From NCBI GenBank assembly GCA_964569025.1, contig CAZMSQ010000036.1, positions 1 to 23,420 on the forward strand: 23,420 nt of DNA, read 5' to 3'. Below the pieces are notes generated by a model. It did not search any database. It saw only the letters and a list, made by a program, of their open reading frames with translations, and was not told the origin of the DNA. The DNA is from CAZMSQ01 sp964569025 (GTDB taxonomy: Bacteria > Bacteroidota > Bacteroidia > Chitinophagales > Saprospiraceae). Both the position numbers and the translations under genes were made by a program. Shown piece by piece: positions 9,019 through 16,560 of the stretch; position 1 is the first letter of the stretch, and every line of letters starts with the position of its first letter.

Positions 9019-11154
9019 TTAGTCAAGCACAATGCGGATATTCTGCCTGTTGACCCTTGTGCCGGGGATGATGGATTGCTGGACAACCCGACCATACCCG
9101 GTCACTTCAACCGACAGCCCTCTGTTTTCAAGCACTGCGAGGGCATCTCGCAGTCCCATGCCGACCACACTCGGGACGGCTTCCATATTTTCAAGATCTC
9201 TGGTGACCAATTGCAAGGTATCAGACCGGCTCACCGGACGGACGACTGCCCAATCACCCTTTACTTGTTTCGCAACCGGCAATTGAAAGGCACTGAGCAG
9301 GTATTCCAGATCTGACCGCCATCCTGCCTGCCATGGAGGAAGCTGGGCTGCTGCCACCGGAGGCGGAGGTCCATCATTCAAAATCTGTTGCGGCGCAAGT
9401 TCACGCTCGAAGATTTCATCGGCTATTCGCCTGAACACTGGCGCTGCAACATCTGAGCCATAGCGACCGTGCTCTCTTGGATCTGTAATCAGCACCAATA
9501 CTGAATACTTGGGTGCCTCTGCCGGAAAAAATCCAACAAAAGAGGCCCGATAGCGTAATTTGCTCTGATCCGGAGCATCTCGGTAGTTAATTTGAGACGT
9601 ACCGGTCTTCCCGGCAAATGCGTATTCGTCTGACTGAAGTCTGCGGGCCGTTCCATTCAGAACCACCTGGCGCAGCAAGTGCTGCGCCTTTTGAATCGTC
9701 GACTTTGAAGCGATTTGACGTTTTACCACCACTGGCCGGTATGATTTTTTTACATGCTTCCCAGAGCGGATTTCGCTGACCAAATGTGGCTTCATCATAG
9801 CCCCGTCATTGGCAATGGCATTGTAAAAAGTCAACAGTTGCAGAGGTGTCAGGGTTACTTCATACCCGATAGACATCCACGGAAGCGTGGTGCCACTCCA
9901 CTGATGGCGCTCGATATCATATGCCTCCTTGACATATGGAGCTGCCTCTCCTTTGATCTCGATGCCAGTCGGAATGTGCAAATTGAACTGCTTTAACCGC
10001 CTGATAAACTGATCGGCCCGACCAGACTCACCGTAATACTGCTGAACCTGGGTGGCAATACCTACATTCGAAGAGATTTCAAATGCGTGCTGCAAACTGG
10101 CTGAATCGAGAAGATGACTGGTCGCATCAACCATAGTCTCCTCATAGAAATCCACTTTCCCGCCAAACAATGGAATGGTATCGTTCAAATCTATAGCCCC
10201 GTCTTCCAAAAGGGCCATAACAGAGGCCAGCTTGAATGTAGACCCGGGCTCGAGGGCAGCTCCGATTGCATTATTGTATACCTCGTACCACCCATTACTC
10301 GTCCGGCCGAGATTTGAAATGGCCTTGATTGCCCCAGTCTCAACTTCCATGACTATGGCAGTACCGCTTTCTGCCTTGTGGTAGTTAAGGGCATTGAGCA
10401 GGGCATTGTGTGTAATATCCTGGATATTGATATCCAGCGTGGTCAGAATGTCATCACCGCGTCTGGGTTCTATCTCACTATAATCGCTGACGGGGATCCA
10501 ACTGTCTCCAGTTTTGAACACCAGTCGTTCTCCAGACTCTCCCCTCAGGGCTTCATCAAAAAACCCTTCCAGTCCCACCATATTCACATCTTCACGGTTA
10601 TACCCGATGGTACGCCGTGCCAGGCCACGAAACGGGTACATTCTGTTATGGGTCGGCTTGGCAATAAATCCACCCCTGAACTGACCCTCTCGAAAAATGG
10701 GGAACTGAGCAATGAACTCTTTTTCCGAATACGTGGCCTTACCCTTGATTCTGAGATACCGGTTCCCCTTTTCGCGTTCTCTAATGAGGTAATCTCTGTA
10801 TCCGGCAGGAGTGTAGGAATCGTCAACCCATGTTGCCAGACAATACGCAAGTGAATCGACCTGTTCATCAAAAAGCTGTTGATCGATGGTCACGAGATCG
10901 GCTCTGATTTCAAAAAATGGCAGAGATGTTGCCAGTAGGCTTCCGTCGGCTGTCAGAATATTTCCCCGAGCAGCGCTGACCTTTTCACGGCGGATATACA
11001 GGTTTTCTTTCTGAGAGCGCAATTCAGGACCTTCAACTACTGAAATATAAAAAGTCTTGACCGCAATGGCGACTGCTGAGGCCACTATGAGCAGGAGCAC
11101 CAGGTACACCCGGTACAACACCTCATTTTTTATGTTCATTCCAGCGGACATCAA
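9019..11154 (-). CDS. ftsI: Class B penicillin-binding protein FtsI (PBP3/SpoVD type) with C-terminal PASTA domain
   Basis: Septal D,D-transpeptidase that crosslinks glycan made by FtsW. The 711-residue protein has one N-terminal membrane anchor (about residues 14-35), a PBP dimerisation region with ARGNILTADGSLLA (62-75), and the transpeptidase domain. The active-site motifs are all present: SxxK in PGSTFK (S305, K308), SxN at 361-363 (SSN) and KTG at 516-518 (FAGKTGTS). A Pro-rich linker near 595-607 leads to a single C-terminal PASTA domain (about 657-711, starting AVPSVVGMGLRDAL), as in SpoVD-like PBPs. It is 22 nt downstream of ftsL. Starts at residues 1, 2 or 6 (MNIKNEVLYR) cannot be separated. 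Elongation PBP2 is unlikely given the PASTA domain and the operon position. Confidence 0.95.
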   Translation of the reverse strand: MMSAGMNIKNEVLYRVYLVLLLIVASAVAIAVKTFYISVVEGPELRSQKENLYIRREKVSAARGNILTADGSLLATSLPFFEIRADLVTIDQQLFDEQVDSLAYCLATWVDDSYTPAGYRDYLIREREKGNRYLRIKGKATYSEKEFIAQFPIFREGQFRGGFIAKPTHNRMYPFRGLARRTIGYNREDVNMVGLEGFFDEALRGESGERLVFKTGDSWIPVSDYSEIEPRRGDDILTTLDINIQDITHNALLNALNYHKAESGTAIVMEVETGAIKAISNLGRTSNGWYEVYNNAIGAALEPGSTFKLASVMALLEDGAIDLNDTIPLFGGKVDFYEETMVDATSHLLDSASLQHAFEISSNVGIATQVQQYYGESGRADQFIRRLKQFNLHIPTGIEIKGEAAPYVKEAYDIERHQWSGTTLPWMSIGYEVTLTPLQLLTFYNAIANDGAMMKPHLVSEIRSGKHVKKSYRPVVVKRQIASKSTIQKAQHLLRQVVLNGTARRLQSDEYAFAGKTGTSQINYRDAPDQSKLRYRASFVGFFPAEAPKYSVLVLITDPREHGRYGSDVAAPVFRRIADEIFERELAPQQILNDGPPPPVAAAQLPPWQAGWRSDLEYLLSAFQLPVAKQVKGDWAVVRPVSRSDTLQLVTRDLENMEAVPSVVGMGLRDALAVLENRGLSVEVTGYGRVVQQSIIPGTRVNRQNIRIVLD

Positions 11155-11176
11155 TCACGATCAGTTCTACAATCAA

Positions 11177-11512
11177 TTAAGAATCTCCGGGCAGAATTTT
11201 CCTTGGCCGGCTGCCCTTCCTGCCCAGCCCTATTGACCCCACTCGTTTCTCCACTTCTGCTTCTTTGCTGTTGTACATGATTTCTGCCTGAAGCGACAGG
11301 TACTTCCAGCGGAGTTCCCGAATTTCTCCCTGAAGCTTCTGGATATTTCGGACTGTTTTTTCAGAGTAATGTGCATTCGAAATGTAGACGGTACCGAGAA
11401 AACCCAGAAAAAGCACAAACGGCAGATTCCTCAGGATCAGATTGGCACTGAAACTCCCGAGGGCTGTATAATCTCTCAATGTCTTGCTCCGTTTCGCCAT
11501 CGCGACATTCAT
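11177..11512 (-). CDS. ftsL: FtsL-like divisome protein
   Basis: Small bitopic membrane protein of 111 residues: a basic N-terminus (MAKRSKTLRDYTAL), one membrane helix (about 28-46, LRNLPFVLFLGFLGTVYI), then a periplasmic segment that looks helical and coiled-coil-like (EKTVRNIQKLQGEIRELRWK, about 51-70). FtsL forms a complex with FtsQ and an FtsB-type partner and activates FtsWI. Primary sequence is poorly conserved in this family, so the call rests on size, topology and the invariant place between rsmH and ftsI. The ATG overlaps the rsmH stop as ATGA, implying translational coupling. Databases sometimes mislabel Bacteroidota members after the neighbouring methyltransferase. No separate FtsB is visible. 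Confidence 0.82.
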   Translation of the reverse strand: MNVAMAKRSKTLRDYTALGSFSANLILRNLPFVLFLGFLGTVYISNAHYSEKTVRNIQKLQGEIRELRWKYLSLQAEIMYNSKEAEVEKRVGSIGLGRKGSRPRKILPGDS

Positions 11513-12426
11513 TTTTTTTCTGCCACCCTTAGCCGGGCGCTCCTTGCCCTTGGATTCTTGTCAACCTCCTCAGGAGAAGGCACAATCGGGCGTCTGGTTA
11601 CCGGCTCCAGAGGTCGAACGAGGTTCCCGTAAAAGTCTTTATGGGCCTCTCCTTCCCAGTCCCCGGTTTTGAAAAAATTCTTCACCAGTCTGTCTTCAAG
11701 AGAATGGTATGAAATAATGGCCATTCTCCCTCCTGATTTCAAAGCATCACACGCCTGTTCCAAAAATTCCCGCAGCGCTCCCAATTCGTCATTCACCTCA
11801 ATGCGCAAAGCCTGAAAGACTTGTGCCAGATACCGTTGACGGTTTCCTCGGATAAGGGGCTCCAGCAGCGCCACCAAATCTCCGGTGGTCCGCAGAGGCT
11901 GCACCTGCCTGACCTGCTCAATGCGCTGAGCCACCGTTCTTGCATTCCTCACCTCTCCATACAACCCAAGCAACTTTTGCAGTTCATCCGAACGATACGA
12001 GTTGAGCACATCTGCCGCCGTTTTCCCTGCCGCCCGATTCATCCGCATATCAAGATGAGCATCAAACCGATACGAAAACCCACGATCCGCCTCATCAATC
12101 TGATGGAAAGAGATGCCCAAATCAGCCAGCACCCCATCCACTCCATCTATTCCGTAATAGCGCAAAAAACGCCTGAGATACCGAAAATTTGCCTTGACAA
12201 AAATCAACCGCTCATCATTGCTCACCTGACCCTCCGCATCTGCATCCTGGTCAAAAGCCATCAGCTTGCCGTCCTCTCCAAGCGCATCCAAAATCGCCCT
12301 GCTGTGCCCGCCACCTCCATAAGTGGCATCCACATAAAAACCGTCAGGCCGAATTGCCAGTCCATCCAGACTCTCGGCCAGCAAAGCCGGTTCGTGGTAT
12401 GGCTGCCGCTCTATCCTTCCCATCAT
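11509..12426 (-). CDS. rsmH: RsmH (MraW), 16S rRNA m4C1402 N4-methyltransferase
   Basis: SAM-dependent methyltransferase that modifies N4 of C1402 in the 16S rRNA decoding centre. The 305-residue protein shows the family N-terminus YHEPALLAES (10-19), the SAM-binding motif DATYGGGGHSRAIL (33-46), ADLGISFHQID (101-111), RGFSYRFDAHLDMRM (115-129) and the C-terminal SYHSLEDRLVKNFFK. A helical insert domain lies between the two halves, as in RsmH. The start overlaps the mraZ stop by 4 nt (ATGA) and the end overlaps ftsL by 4 nt. A second ATG follows the first immediately, so the N-terminus is uncertain by one residue. Confidence 0.97.
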   Translation of the reverse strand: MMGRIERQPYHEPALLAESLDGLAIRPDGFYVDATYGGGGHSRAILDALGEDGKLMAFDQDADAEGQVSNDERLIFVKANFRYLRRFLRYYGIDGVDGVLADLGISFHQIDEADRGFSYRFDAHLDMRMNRAAGKTAADVLNSYRSDELQKLLGLYGEVRNARTVAQRIEQVRQVQPLRTTGDLVALLEPLIRGNRQRYLAQVFQALRIEVNDELGALREFLEQACDALKSGGRMAIISYHSLEDRLVKNFFKTGDWEGEAHKDFYGNLVRPLEPVTRRPIVPSPEEVDKNPRARSARLRVAEKK

Positions 12427-12905
12427 GCGTCACTCCCTGCTTCTCCACCCGTATCCATACGCACCTTACCCATCACCTCTTCTGCCAAATCGAGAAAATC
12501 TTCAGGCTCCTGCCCCAACAAGTCTTCGTATTGGTCTTTCGCCCACAACTCCATCCGGTCGTTATAAGCGAAAATGATGACATCCTTTTCTATGCCGGCA
12601 TACTCAAGCAACTTCCTGGGAAGCAATACCCTGTCAGCACCGTCTACAGCAACCTCCTGAGCACCTCGGTAGAAATACCGAATGAATGCCAGATTCTTTC
12701 GGTTGTATGTATTGAGCTGATTGACCTCCGAAGATATCCTGTCCCATACCACCTTGGGGTACAGCATTAAATGATTCTCAAACCCTCTGTTCACGACAAA
12801 GTGGTACACCCCCTCATCTCCAACCTGCCTGAGCAGGGGAGACGGCATGCGCAGACGGCCCTTACTGTCCATCTTGCACTCATATTCACCGAGGAGCTGT
12901 GGCAT
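12423..12905 (-). CDS. mraZ: MraZ, transcriptional regulator of the dcw operon
   Basis: DNA-binding protein with two AbrB-like/SpoVT swapped-hairpin repeats that assembles into a ring and represses its own operon in characterised bacteria. The 160-residue protein has the first repeat at GEYECKMDSKGRLRMPSPL (6-24), with the hallmark DSKGR (13-17), and the second near VDGADRVLLPRKL (87-99), with the D-x-x-x-R-hydrophobic-P pattern slightly degenerate. The acidic tail (EDFLDLAEE) is typical. It is the first gene of the operon. Upstream lie an exact Bacteroidota -7 element and three 10-bp-spaced repeats matching the MraZ operator. No good Shine-Dalgarno sequence sits at useful distance: AAGGA is only 1 nt before the ATG, which is unremarkable for this phylum. 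Confidence 0.95.
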   Translation of the reverse strand: MPQLLGEYECKMDSKGRLRMPSPLLRQVGDEGVYHFVVNRGFENHLMLYPKVVWDRISSEVNQLNTYNRKNLAFIRYFYRGAQEVAVDGADRVLLPRKLLEYAGIEKDVIIFAYNDRMELWAKDQYEDLLGQEPEDFLDLAEEVMGKVRMDTGGEAGSDA

Positions 12906-12933
12906 TCCTTCGCATTATGGTCTTTCGCTATGT

Positions 12934-12941
12934 CAAATGTA
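12934..12941 (-). promoter_or_regulatory. Putative -7 element of the dcw operon promoter
   Basis: On the minus strand these bases read TACATTTG, an exact match to the Bacteroidota -7 consensus TAnnTTTG. They end 28 nt before the mraZ ATG, which would give a leader of about 20 nt. No TTG lies at the usual 17-23 nt upstream; the best is GTG at 12963-12965, within the MraZ-box repeats. A weak -33 covered by an operator is what a repressed promoter would look like, but this is inference. Confidence 0.6.
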
Positions 12942-12950
12942 GCCTTTTTT

Positions 12951-12975
12951 CCCACAACTTACCACTTTTTCCCAC
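12951..12975 (-). promoter_or_regulatory. Putative MraZ operator: three direct repeats with 10-bp period
   Basis: Minus-strand repeats begin GTGGG at 12975-12971, GTGGT at 12965-12961 and GTGGG at 12955-12951, an exact 10-bp period, with A-rich spacers. In E. coli MraZ binds TGGGN direct repeats separated by 5 nt, and in Mollicutes it binds AAAGTG repeats of the same period. The first two repeats here also have AAA before GTGG. The array lies just upstream of, and possibly overlaps, the -33 region of the mraZ promoter. The middle repeat is degenerate (TGGT). Confidence 0.75.
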
Positions 12976-13045
12976 TTTTTTTGAGAAAGAGACACAAAAT
13001 TTCACGCCCGCCTCACAGCCGCTCTTTTGCCAAACCAATCTTTGC

Positions 13046-13075
13046 AAAAAAATGATTTTAGACACGATTTGTGTC
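13046..13075 (-). terminator. Weak possible terminator after the glycosyltransferase gene
   Basis: On the minus strand, 24 nt after the stop of the 13099-13836 gene, GACAC-N5-GTGTC (13075-13061) can form a short hairpin. An 8-nt A/T-rich stretch and seven T residues (13052-13046) follow. The stem is only 5 bp and the T tract is offset, so termination may be inefficient and some transcripts could read into the dcw operon. Confidence 0.35.
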
Positions 13076-13098
13076 AAAATAGATCAAAAAAAAGGAAT

Positions 13099-13836
13099 TT
13101 ACTGATGCCACTTCCCAAACAAAGACTTCCAGCGCATATTCAACACCCCGAACACAGCTTCCTTGATAATGCCTTTTGACATTTTCGAATGACCTTCGAT
13201 ACGATCTGTGAAGGTGATAGGGACTTCTTTGATGGTGAATCCGAGGAGGAAGGCAGAAAACTTCATTTCTATCTGGAATGCATATCCGATAAACCGAATT
13301 TTGTCAAGCTTGATTGTTTCCAATACCTTCCGCCGATAACAGATGAACCCTGCCGTCGGGTCATTAACTGGCATCCAGGTAATCAACTTCACATACAGAG
13401 AGGCACCAAACGACAGAATCAAGCGGTCGAGTGGCCAGTTGACGCATCTCCCGCCCTTGATGTAACGGGAGCCAACTGCCACATCGGCTCCATGCTCCAC
13501 ACACGCATCCCGAAGCCTGATCAGGTCATTTGGGTTGTGCGAAAAATCAGCATCCATCTCAAAAAGGTACTCGTACCCATTTTCAAGACCCCATTGAAAC
13601 CCTCGGATATAGGCTGTCCCTAATCCAAGTTTCCCCTCGCGCTCAACGAGATGCAACTGCCCGGAAAACTCAGACTGCAACCTCCTGACAATATCAGCAG
13701 TCCCGTCAGGTGAGCCATCATCAACAATAAGAATGTGAAAGGGGCACGGCAAGCCAAAGACCGCGCGAATGATTTTCTCCGCGTTCTCCTGCTCATTATA
13801 AGTCGGTATGATTACCAAACTGTCAGACAAAATCAC
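13099..13836 (-). CDS. GT2 glycosyltransferase, polyprenol-phosphate mannose synthase (DPM1-like)
   Basis: Probably transfers a sugar, by family mannose from GDP-mannose, to a polyprenyl phosphate at the cytoplasmic membrane. The product would serve as donor for extracytoplasmic glycosylation. The 245-residue protein is a soluble GT-A fold: VIIPTYNEQEN (8-18), LIVDDGSPDGTADI (36-49), KLGLGTAYIRGF (69-80), the metal-binding DxD as MDADFSHNP (94-102), and VNDPTAGFICYRR in the acceptor region. There is no C-terminal membrane domain, as in the short bacterial Dpm1 forms. The start is not ATG: an in-frame TGA directly precedes the GTG at 13836-13834, and the only later alternative that keeps the nucleotide-binding strand is a TTG two codons on. 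A promoter-like sequence sits upstream. The sugar cannot be told from sequence, and glucosyl variants exist in the superfamily. Confidence 0.85.
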   Translation of the reverse strand: MILSDSLVIIPTYNEQENAEKIIRAVFGLPCPFHILIVDDGSPDGTADIVRRLQSEFSGQLHLVEREGKLGLGTAYIRGFQWGLENGYEYLFEMDADFSHNPNDLIRLRDACVEHGADVAVGSRYIKGGRCVNWPLDRLILSFGASLYVKLITWMPVNDPTAGFICYRRKVLETIKLDKIRFIGYAFQIEMKFSAFLLGFTIKEVPITFTDRIEGHSKMSKGIIKEAVFGVLNMRWKSLFGKWHQ

Positions 13837-13896
13837 TCAGTTTTTCCGGAAATGCGATTGCACTGGCCCGGGAAGGTACAGATGGGTGGAATCGGT

Positions 13897-13925
13897 CAAA
13901 GATAGCGAAAAGCATCTATTTCCAA
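13897..13925 (-). promoter_or_regulatory. Putative Bacteroidota-type promoter for the DPM1-like gene
   Basis: On the minus strand TTG (13925-13923), an 18-nt spacer and TATCTTTG (13904-13897, exact TAnnTTTG) match the -33/-7 architecture of Bacteroidota sigma factors. The -33 lies in the last codons of the upstream dehydrogenase gene. The TTTG ends 60 nt before the GTG start. This suggests the gene has its own transcript. Confidence 0.55.
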
Positions 13926-16318
13926 CGAGCGGGGTTCGCTTCTTTCATAGTCCGGTGGATGGCGTCAAAGACATCCTCGGCCTGGGGCTTGCAGAAATAA
14001 TCTCCATCAGACCCATATGGTGGTCGGTGCGGCCTGGCAGCTATCGTAACGGGCGGTGAATCGAGATAGCGGTATCCACCTTGACGTTCCAATACCTCTT
14101 GCATCATGTAGGCAGTTCCGCCCCCTGGCATATCTTCATCCAGAAAAACAACCCTTCCTGTTTTCTTGACAGACTCCACAATCCGATGATGCAAATCAAA
14201 TGGCAGGAGCGTCTGGGGGTCAATAAGTTCGACGGAAATGCCGTATTCATCAAGCAAGGCACAGGCCTCTTCTGCAATCCGGACGCATGAGCCATACGTT
14301 ACAAGGGTGACATCCGTCCCTTCCCGAATGACATCCGGCACACCCAAAGGCAGGGTAAATTCTCCGATATTGTCAGGCAATTTCTCCTTTAAGCGATATC
14401 CATTGAGGCATTCGATAATGACAGCCGGATCGTCTGACCGCAGCATGGTATTGTAGAATCCAGCAGCCTGAGTCATATTCCGCGGCGTAATCAGGTAGAT
14501 ACCTCTTAGCGCCCCGAGCAACATGCCAATTGGAGAGCCGGTATGCCATATACCCTCAAGCCGGTGCCCACGTGTCCGCACAATGACCGGTGCTTTCTGT
14601 TGTCCATCAGAACGGTATCGGAGGGAAGCCAGATCATCAGATAACGGTGTCAGTCCATAGAGCAGGTAGTCCAGATACTGAATCTCTGCAATGGGCCGAA
14701 GCCCGCGCATGGCCATCCCGATAGCCTGTCCGATAATTGTCCACTCCCGGATTCCTGTATCAAATACCCGGTTCCCACCATATTTTTCCTGCATTCCGGC
14801 AAATCCCTGATTGACCCCACCTATCTGACCGACATCCTCACCAAAGGCAATTACTTCGGGCCGACTGGCCAGAGCATGGTCGAAACATGCATTCAATATC
14901 TGGAACCCATTGAGCGTCGGAGAACTTTCAGAGTACGAGGCCGGAACAACCTCCACACTAAGGGCTGAATCAGCTGAATGACTGTGTACATGGGTGTGAT
15001 AGTGCCCGGCTGCCTCATTGGTTTGGTCTTCGAGCCATGCAGCTAAACGACTCACAGCTGGCTCCGATTCATGGCCCGAAAGGGCAAATCCAGCTCGACG
15101 CGCACTCTTCACCAACTCATACCGCAGCGGATTTCTCATCTGGTCCACACTTTTTTTCAGTCCCATCAACATCTCTCCACCCAGACCTGCAGCGAGAATT
15201 CCGTCGTATAATTGCCTGAGCTCATTGTGAAGCGCGCCAATCGGATTTGTGTAGGCCTTCCATGCGCGCTCTTTCCCATTTCTCACTTCTTCAATTGCAT
15301 CATGCTCAACATGATCAAGTTGTTCAGCGGTCGCAATACCGGACTCAATCATCCACTGGCGCATAATCAGAATGCAATCATGGCTCTTCTCCCACTCCAG
15401 CCGCTCAGCAGATTTATAGCGCTCATGGGAGCCTGAAGTCGAATGCCCCTGAGGCTGTGTCACCTCCTCAACGTGAAACAATGCCGGCCTGTGTGTCCGG
15501 CGCATCCGCTCAATTCCTTTCTCATAGATTTCACACAAGGCCGGATAATCCCACGCTTTGACCACATAAATGTCGAGACCCTGTTCCTCTCCATCTCCCC
15601 GAAAGCCTTCCAATGCCTTTGAAATACTGTCTCTTGCCGTCTGATACTTGCGCGGCACTGATATCCCGTACCCATCGTCCCAGACAGAAATAGCCAGCGG
15701 CACCTGCATGACAGTGGCGGCATTGACAGTTTCCCAGAAAACACCCTCGGAAGTACTTGCATCTCCTATTGTGCAGAAGCAGACCTCATTGCCATCCTCT
15801 GAAAACTCTTGCTCACCAAGATGCGCATTGTTTCTATACACCCCAGAAGCCTGAGCAAGTCCGAGCGCTCTGGCCATCTGCCCGGCCGTGGGTGAGATAT
15901 CTGCAGACACGTTATACCGATTCTTGTGGCTGTTCCATTTACCCTCGGAATCAATGAGCGGAGTTGCAAAGTGATTATTCATCTGGCGCCCCCCCGAAAA
16001 TGGATCATTGTCAGGGTCCGCATACAGCTGTGCAAAAAACTGTTCCACAGTACACAGCCCAAGGGCAAACATCAATGTTTGGTCCCGGTAATAACCGGCA
16101 CGAAAATCTCCTTTTTGAAACACCCGTGCCATCGCAACCTGAGGCACCTCCTTTCCGTCCCCGATGATACCGAACTTGGCTTTACCTGTCAGCACTTCCT
16201 TTCGGGCCAGCAAACTCGCTTCCCTGCTGATGCAGCAAATTCTGTAATCATTCAATACTTCTTCAACAAACTGAGCCTCCCTTTCACCGGCCTCCTGAGC
16301 ATTGGTCTTTTCGTTCAT
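13916..16318 (-). CDS. Fused alpha/beta E1 component of a 2-oxoacid (branched-chain type) dehydrogenase
   Basis: Thiamine-diphosphate enzyme that decarboxylates a 2-oxoacid and passes the acyl group to the lipoyl E2 of the complex. The 800-residue protein joins an E1-alpha module (about 20-400) and an E1-beta module (about 470-790). The alpha part has KFGIIGDGKEVPQVAMA (48-64), YYRDQT (76-81), the diphosphate motif from IGDASTSEG (184-192) through N199, and DDGYGIS (214-220). The beta part has AFGEDVGQIGGVNQGF (491-506), IREWTIIGQAIGMAMRGLRP (523-542) and FLDEDMPGGG (725-734). Fused E1s of this type are common in Bacteroidota and usually annotated as 2-oxoisovalerate dehydrogenase; substrate is not proven. 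Odd feature: the linker has five alternating histidines (H439-H447). E2 and E3 are not in the window. Confidence 0.9.
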   Translation of the reverse strand: MNEKTNAQEAGEREAQFVEEVLNDYRICCISREASLLARKEVLTGKAKFGIIGDGKEVPQVAMARVFQKGDFRAGYYRDQTLMFALGLCTVEQFFAQLYADPDNDPFSGGRQMNNHFATPLIDSEGKWNSHKNRYNVSADISPTAGQMARALGLAQASGVYRNNAHLGEQEFSEDGNEVCFCTIGDASTSEGVFWETVNAATVMQVPLAISVWDDGYGISVPRKYQTARDSISKALEGFRGDGEEQGLDIYVVKAWDYPALCEIYEKGIERMRRTHRPALFHVEEVTQPQGHSTSGSHERYKSAERLEWEKSHDCILIMRQWMIESGIATAEQLDHVEHDAIEEVRNGKERAWKAYTNPIGALHNELRQLYDGILAAGLGGEMLMGLKKSVDQMRNPLRYELVKSARRAGFALSGHESEPAVSRLAAWLEDQTNEAAGHYHTHVHSHSADSALSVEVVPASYSESSPTLNGFQILNACFDHALASRPEVIAFGEDVGQIGGVNQGFAGMQEKYGGNRVFDTGIREWTIIGQAIGMAMRGLRPIAEIQYLDYLLYGLTPLSDDLASLRYRSDGQQKAPVIVRTRGHRLEGIWHTGSPIGMLLGALRGIYLITPRNMTQAAGFYNTMLRSDDPAVIIECLNGYRLKEKLPDNIGEFTLPLGVPDVIREGTDVTLVTYGSCVRIAEEACALLDEYGISVELIDPQTLLPFDLHHRIVESVKKTGRVVFLDEDMPGGGTAYMMQEVLERQGGYRYLDSPPVTIAARPHRPPYGSDGDYFCKPQAEDVFDAIHRTMKEANPARWK

Positions 16319-16330
16319 ATATACACCTTA

Positions 16331-16362
16331 CAAATCGACTGAATAATGAATCTAACGGGCAA
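16331..16362 (-). promoter_or_regulatory. Possible promoter of the E1 dehydrogenase gene
   Basis: Minus strand TTG (16362-16360), a 21-nt spacer and TCGATTTG (16338-16331) give a 7-of-8 match to TAnnTTTG at acceptable spacing. The element ends only 12 nt before the ATG, so the leader would be very short. Low to moderate support. Confidence 0.35.
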
Positions 16363-16474
16363 TCCCTCCATCCGGAAATATAGTAAAAATCAGGCCAAGG
16401 TGAGCCATCAAAGTAACAAAACGAGGCGCCCTGTTGTTTCTCACTCGTTGATGAAGAATGTCTGGGCTTCCTTG

Positions 16475-16493
16475 TTAACAGCCCATTAACAGC
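16475..16493 (+). repeat. Tandem direct repeat TTAACAGC, 11-bp period
   Basis: TTAACAGC occurs at 16475-16482 and again at 16486-16493, roughly one helical turn apart. It lies upstream of the putative -7 element of the DUF1573 gene, where an activator or repressor could bind. Two copies of 8 bp may be chance. Confidence 0.4.
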
Positions 16494-16499
16494 TGACCG

Positions 16500-16512
16500 C
16501 CGGACAGTCCGG
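16500..16512 (+). promoter_or_regulatory. Palindrome abutting the DUF1573-gene -7 element
   Basis: CCGGACAGTCCGG is a perfect inverted repeat of 6-bp arms around one base. It ends exactly where the TATATTTG element begins, within the spacer between -33 and -7. This is a position where a bound repressor would block RNA polymerase. No regulator is identifiable. Confidence 0.4.
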
Positions 16513-16520
16513 TATATTTG
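16513..16520 (+). promoter_or_regulatory. Putative -7 promoter element of the DUF1573 gene
   Basis: TATATTTG is an exact match to TAnnTTTG, 40 nt before the ATG at 16561. No good TTG lies 17-23 nt upstream; CTG at 16493-16495 (17-nt spacer) is the nearest. The leader would be about 34 nt. Confidence 0.55.
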
Positions 16521-16560
16521 CCAAAGAAAATTTTTTCTAACCACTCTAAACTCTATTGTC

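Noticed and set aside
11821..12567. 248-codon plus-strand open frame
   Set aside because: Antisense to rsmH and mraZ, both secure; the translation is rich in Ile, Pro, His and Ser with no motif.
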